DNA from: an uncultured bacterium
Lineage (GTDB): Bacteria; Cyanobacteriota; Vampirovibrionia; Gastranaerophilales; Gastranaerophilaceae
Assembly (NCBI GenBank): GCA_937894665.1
Contig: CALAWF010000164.1
Coordinates: 1 to 6,655, forward strand
Reading direction: 5' to 3'
Length of the DNA: 6,655 nt
The notes beneath the pieces are model-generated. The model ran no database searches, was not told the origin of the DNA, and was given only the letters and a program-made list of their open reading frames with translations. Position 1 is the first letter of the stretch, and every line of letters starts with the position of its first letter. Positions 5,829 through 6,655 of this stretch are shown here, in pieces. Position numbers and translations under genes: made by a program.

Positions 5829-6402
5829 ATTTTGAAATTTTTCTTGAATTTTGTAAATATTGTTTTGCAATTGGGTCTTTGATATAAATTTTTCCTGATT
5901 CTGAAACATAAATTTTGAAGATGTCAGGTTCTTTACATTTTTCCTCCCCTTCTTCGCAATTTGGCAAATTATCTTTGCCATTTACATCCACTTTAATAAC
6001 TTCTTGTCCGGTGAAAGAGCCGGAAGTTGTTTTAGGTGGTAGATACCATGTTATTCCATCCATAGTAGAAAAACTTTCGCCAGCTCCTTCTTTGCAATTT
6101 GGTTCCTCGGCAGTATTAACAAAACTTGCAAATACTTTACAGAACTTTGTCTTTCCACTCGGTTTTTCACCTTCAATAGTTTCAGAGGTTGGATCTAGGA
6201 TGCTAAATGAACCGCTTTCATAATACACCGAGTTTTGTAATATTTCATAGATGGTGGTTGAAGTGATATTGTATGCTTTGCGGAACATTACCATATTTGA
6301 GTTTGGTTTAACTCTAATTGTTGAAAGAAACAATGCAACTAATGCTGCCATAACTGTTAGACATACCATCATTTCACTTAATGTAAAAGCATTTTTTTTC
6401 AT
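5827..6402 (-). CDS. Pilin-like protein with type IV prepilin leader (191 aa)
   Basis: MKKNA^FTLSEMM plus a hydrophobic helix (about 11-29) is a prepilin signal; cleavage would leave F6 as residue 1 and E10 as Glu5. It is a paralogue of the downstream 329-residue pilin: KFCKVFASFVNTAEEPNC (87-103, with C88 and C103) matches KLCKGLASYINTDSASC there, and VDVNG (138-142) with PDIFKIYVSESG (159-170) matches VDLNG and PDVFAFAIIPTG. Between these motifs it has its own cysteine pair, C149 and C156, in an acidic loop, so up to two disulfides are possible outside the cell membrane. The ATG at 6402 has an AAGGA Shine-Dalgarno 7 nt upstream and follows the stop of the S74-like gene by 14 nt, indicating an operon. 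A role in a type IV pilus or type II-like pseudopilus is inferred; no assembly ATPase or platform gene is in view. Confidence 0.85.
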   Translation of the reverse strand: MKKNAFTLSEMMVCLTVMAALVALFLSTIRVKPNSNMVMFRKAYNITSTTIYEILQNSVYYESGSFSILDPTSETIEGEKPSGKTKFCKVFASFVNTAEEPNCKEGAGESFSTMDGITWYLPPKTTSGSFTGQEVIKVDVNGKDNLPNCEEGEEKCKEPDIFKIYVSESGKIYIKDPIAKQYLQNSRKISK

Positions 6403-6409
6403 TATAACA

Positions 6410-6414
6410 TCCTT
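6410..6414 (-). promoter_or_regulatory. Shine-Dalgarno AAGGA of the 191-aa pilin gene
   Basis: AAGGA on the minus strand lies 7 nt before the ATG at 6402, in the 14-nt gap after the S74-like gene. It contrasts with the absence of any such site before the thioesterase and rex. Confidence 0.65.
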
Positions 6415-6416
6415 AC

Positions 6417-6653
6417 TTATTTTCTTTTGTGTTCTAATTTTTCAACTCTTTCTGTCAATTCTTTAATTTCAATTTGCTGTTGTTCAATTGTTTGGGCTTG
6501 AGCTTGAAGAGTTTTTGTATGTTCATCCGTAGTTTCTTTTAATTTAGTTACATCTTTTGCTATTGCACAAACTTTTGTGTTAAGCTCCTTAATTGCATTG
6601 ATTGCAGCATAGAACATTTCATCCCAACGGATTGTTAACCAGCCGCCATCATC
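6417..6653 (-). CDS. C-terminal end of a protein with Peptidase S74 (endosialidase chaperone)-like tail and coiled coil (5' truncated by window edge)
   Basis: Only the last 78 codons are in view; the frame is open through the right edge, and the visible part begins DDGGWLTIRWDEMFYAAINA. The short hydrophobic strand followed by an amphipathic AAINAIKELNTKV helix and a long heptad-patterned coiled coil ending LTERVEKLEHKRK resembles the end of intramolecular chaperone domains (Peptidase_S74) of phage tail spikes and bacterial surface proteins, where it reads roughly VDYxxLxxxLxxAIKEL. In that family the domain drives trimer formation and then cuts itself off at a Ser/Lys site, which would lie outside the window. 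The gene sits 14 nt before the two pilin genes on the same strand, so it probably encodes a surface or filament-associated protein of the same operon. The S74 assignment rests on this tail alone. Confidence 0.6.
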   Translation of the reverse strand, partial: DDGGWLTIRWDEMFYAAINAIKELNTKVCAIAKDVTKLKETTDEHTKTLQAQAQTIEQQQIEIKELTERVEKLEHKRK

Positions 6654-6655
6654 TT

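Noticed and set aside
5915..6223. Open frame of 102 codons antisense to the 191-aa pilin
   Set aside because: The opposite strand encodes a pilin with a clear leader and paralogue; the antisense product has no recognisable motif and is a shadow.
6401..6406. TATAAT on the minus strand touching the ATG of the 191-aa pilin gene, as a promoter
   Set aside because: Transcription from it would start inside the gene after its start codon. A good AAGGA ribosome site and the 14-nt gap to the upstream gene indicate an operon instead.
1..6655. tRNA, rRNA, CRISPR array, insertion sequence, riboswitch or phage attachment site
   Set aside because: Both strands were read for tRNA-like arms, regular short direct repeats, transposase motifs and long inverted or direct repeats; none was seen. 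The S74-like tail and CHAP enzyme alone do not make this a prophage, since the surrounding genes are housekeeping.

Overview
The window is a low-GC (roughly one third G+C by eye), gene-dense bacterial segment. No taxonomic marker is present. The two class III-type prepilin leaders with Ala before the cleavage site (KA^FTLAE, NA^FTLSE), the shared VD(L/V)NG...PD(V/I)F motif and an S74-like tail together recall uncultured gut Melainabacteria/Gastranaerophilales (class Vampirovibrionia). This assignment is an inference from remembered family patterns and is only moderately sure.

Layout, left to right. (1) On +, the 3' three quarters of an MsbA-type ABC exporter runs in from upstream and ends at a clear intrinsic terminator. 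(2) On +, a separate gene encodes a CHAP-domain cysteine hydrolase. It starts at a TTG and has a Gly/Tyr/Asn-rich N-terminus, a duplicated WCNW motif and a Ser/Thr linker, but no visible signal peptide. (3) On -, a tight three-gene operon runs 4150 to 2443: YbgC-type acyl-CoA thioesterase, S4-domain rRNA pseudouridine synthase (RluB type) and dephospho-CoA kinase (CoaE). Its genes overlap by 19 and 2 nt, and its end overlaps the end of the CHAP gene tail to tail by 26 nt. (4) On +, diverging from that operon, lies rex, encoding the NADH/NAD+-sensing repressor. (5) On -, converging on rex, an operon holds the C-terminal end of an S74/coiled-coil protein (cut by the window edge), then two related pilin-like proteins.

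The most interesting regulatory spot is the 46-nt divergent region between the thioesterase and rex ATG codons. Each gene has a perfect TATAAT exactly 6 nt before an ATG and no Shine-Dalgarno, so both mRNAs look leaderless. A 7-2-7 inverted repeat sits between the two boxes and could be an operator. Most genes inside operons have normal Shine-Dalgarno sites; coaE instead starts at an ATGA overlap.

The most interesting cell-surface items are the paired cysteine-rich pilins linked to a tail-fibre-like S74 C-terminus, and the CHAP enzyme whose N-terminus carries two WCNW repeats resembling its own active-site EWC motif. The four-base word CCGG is also clearly over-represented across the whole window (about 22 copies, where composition predicts about 5).
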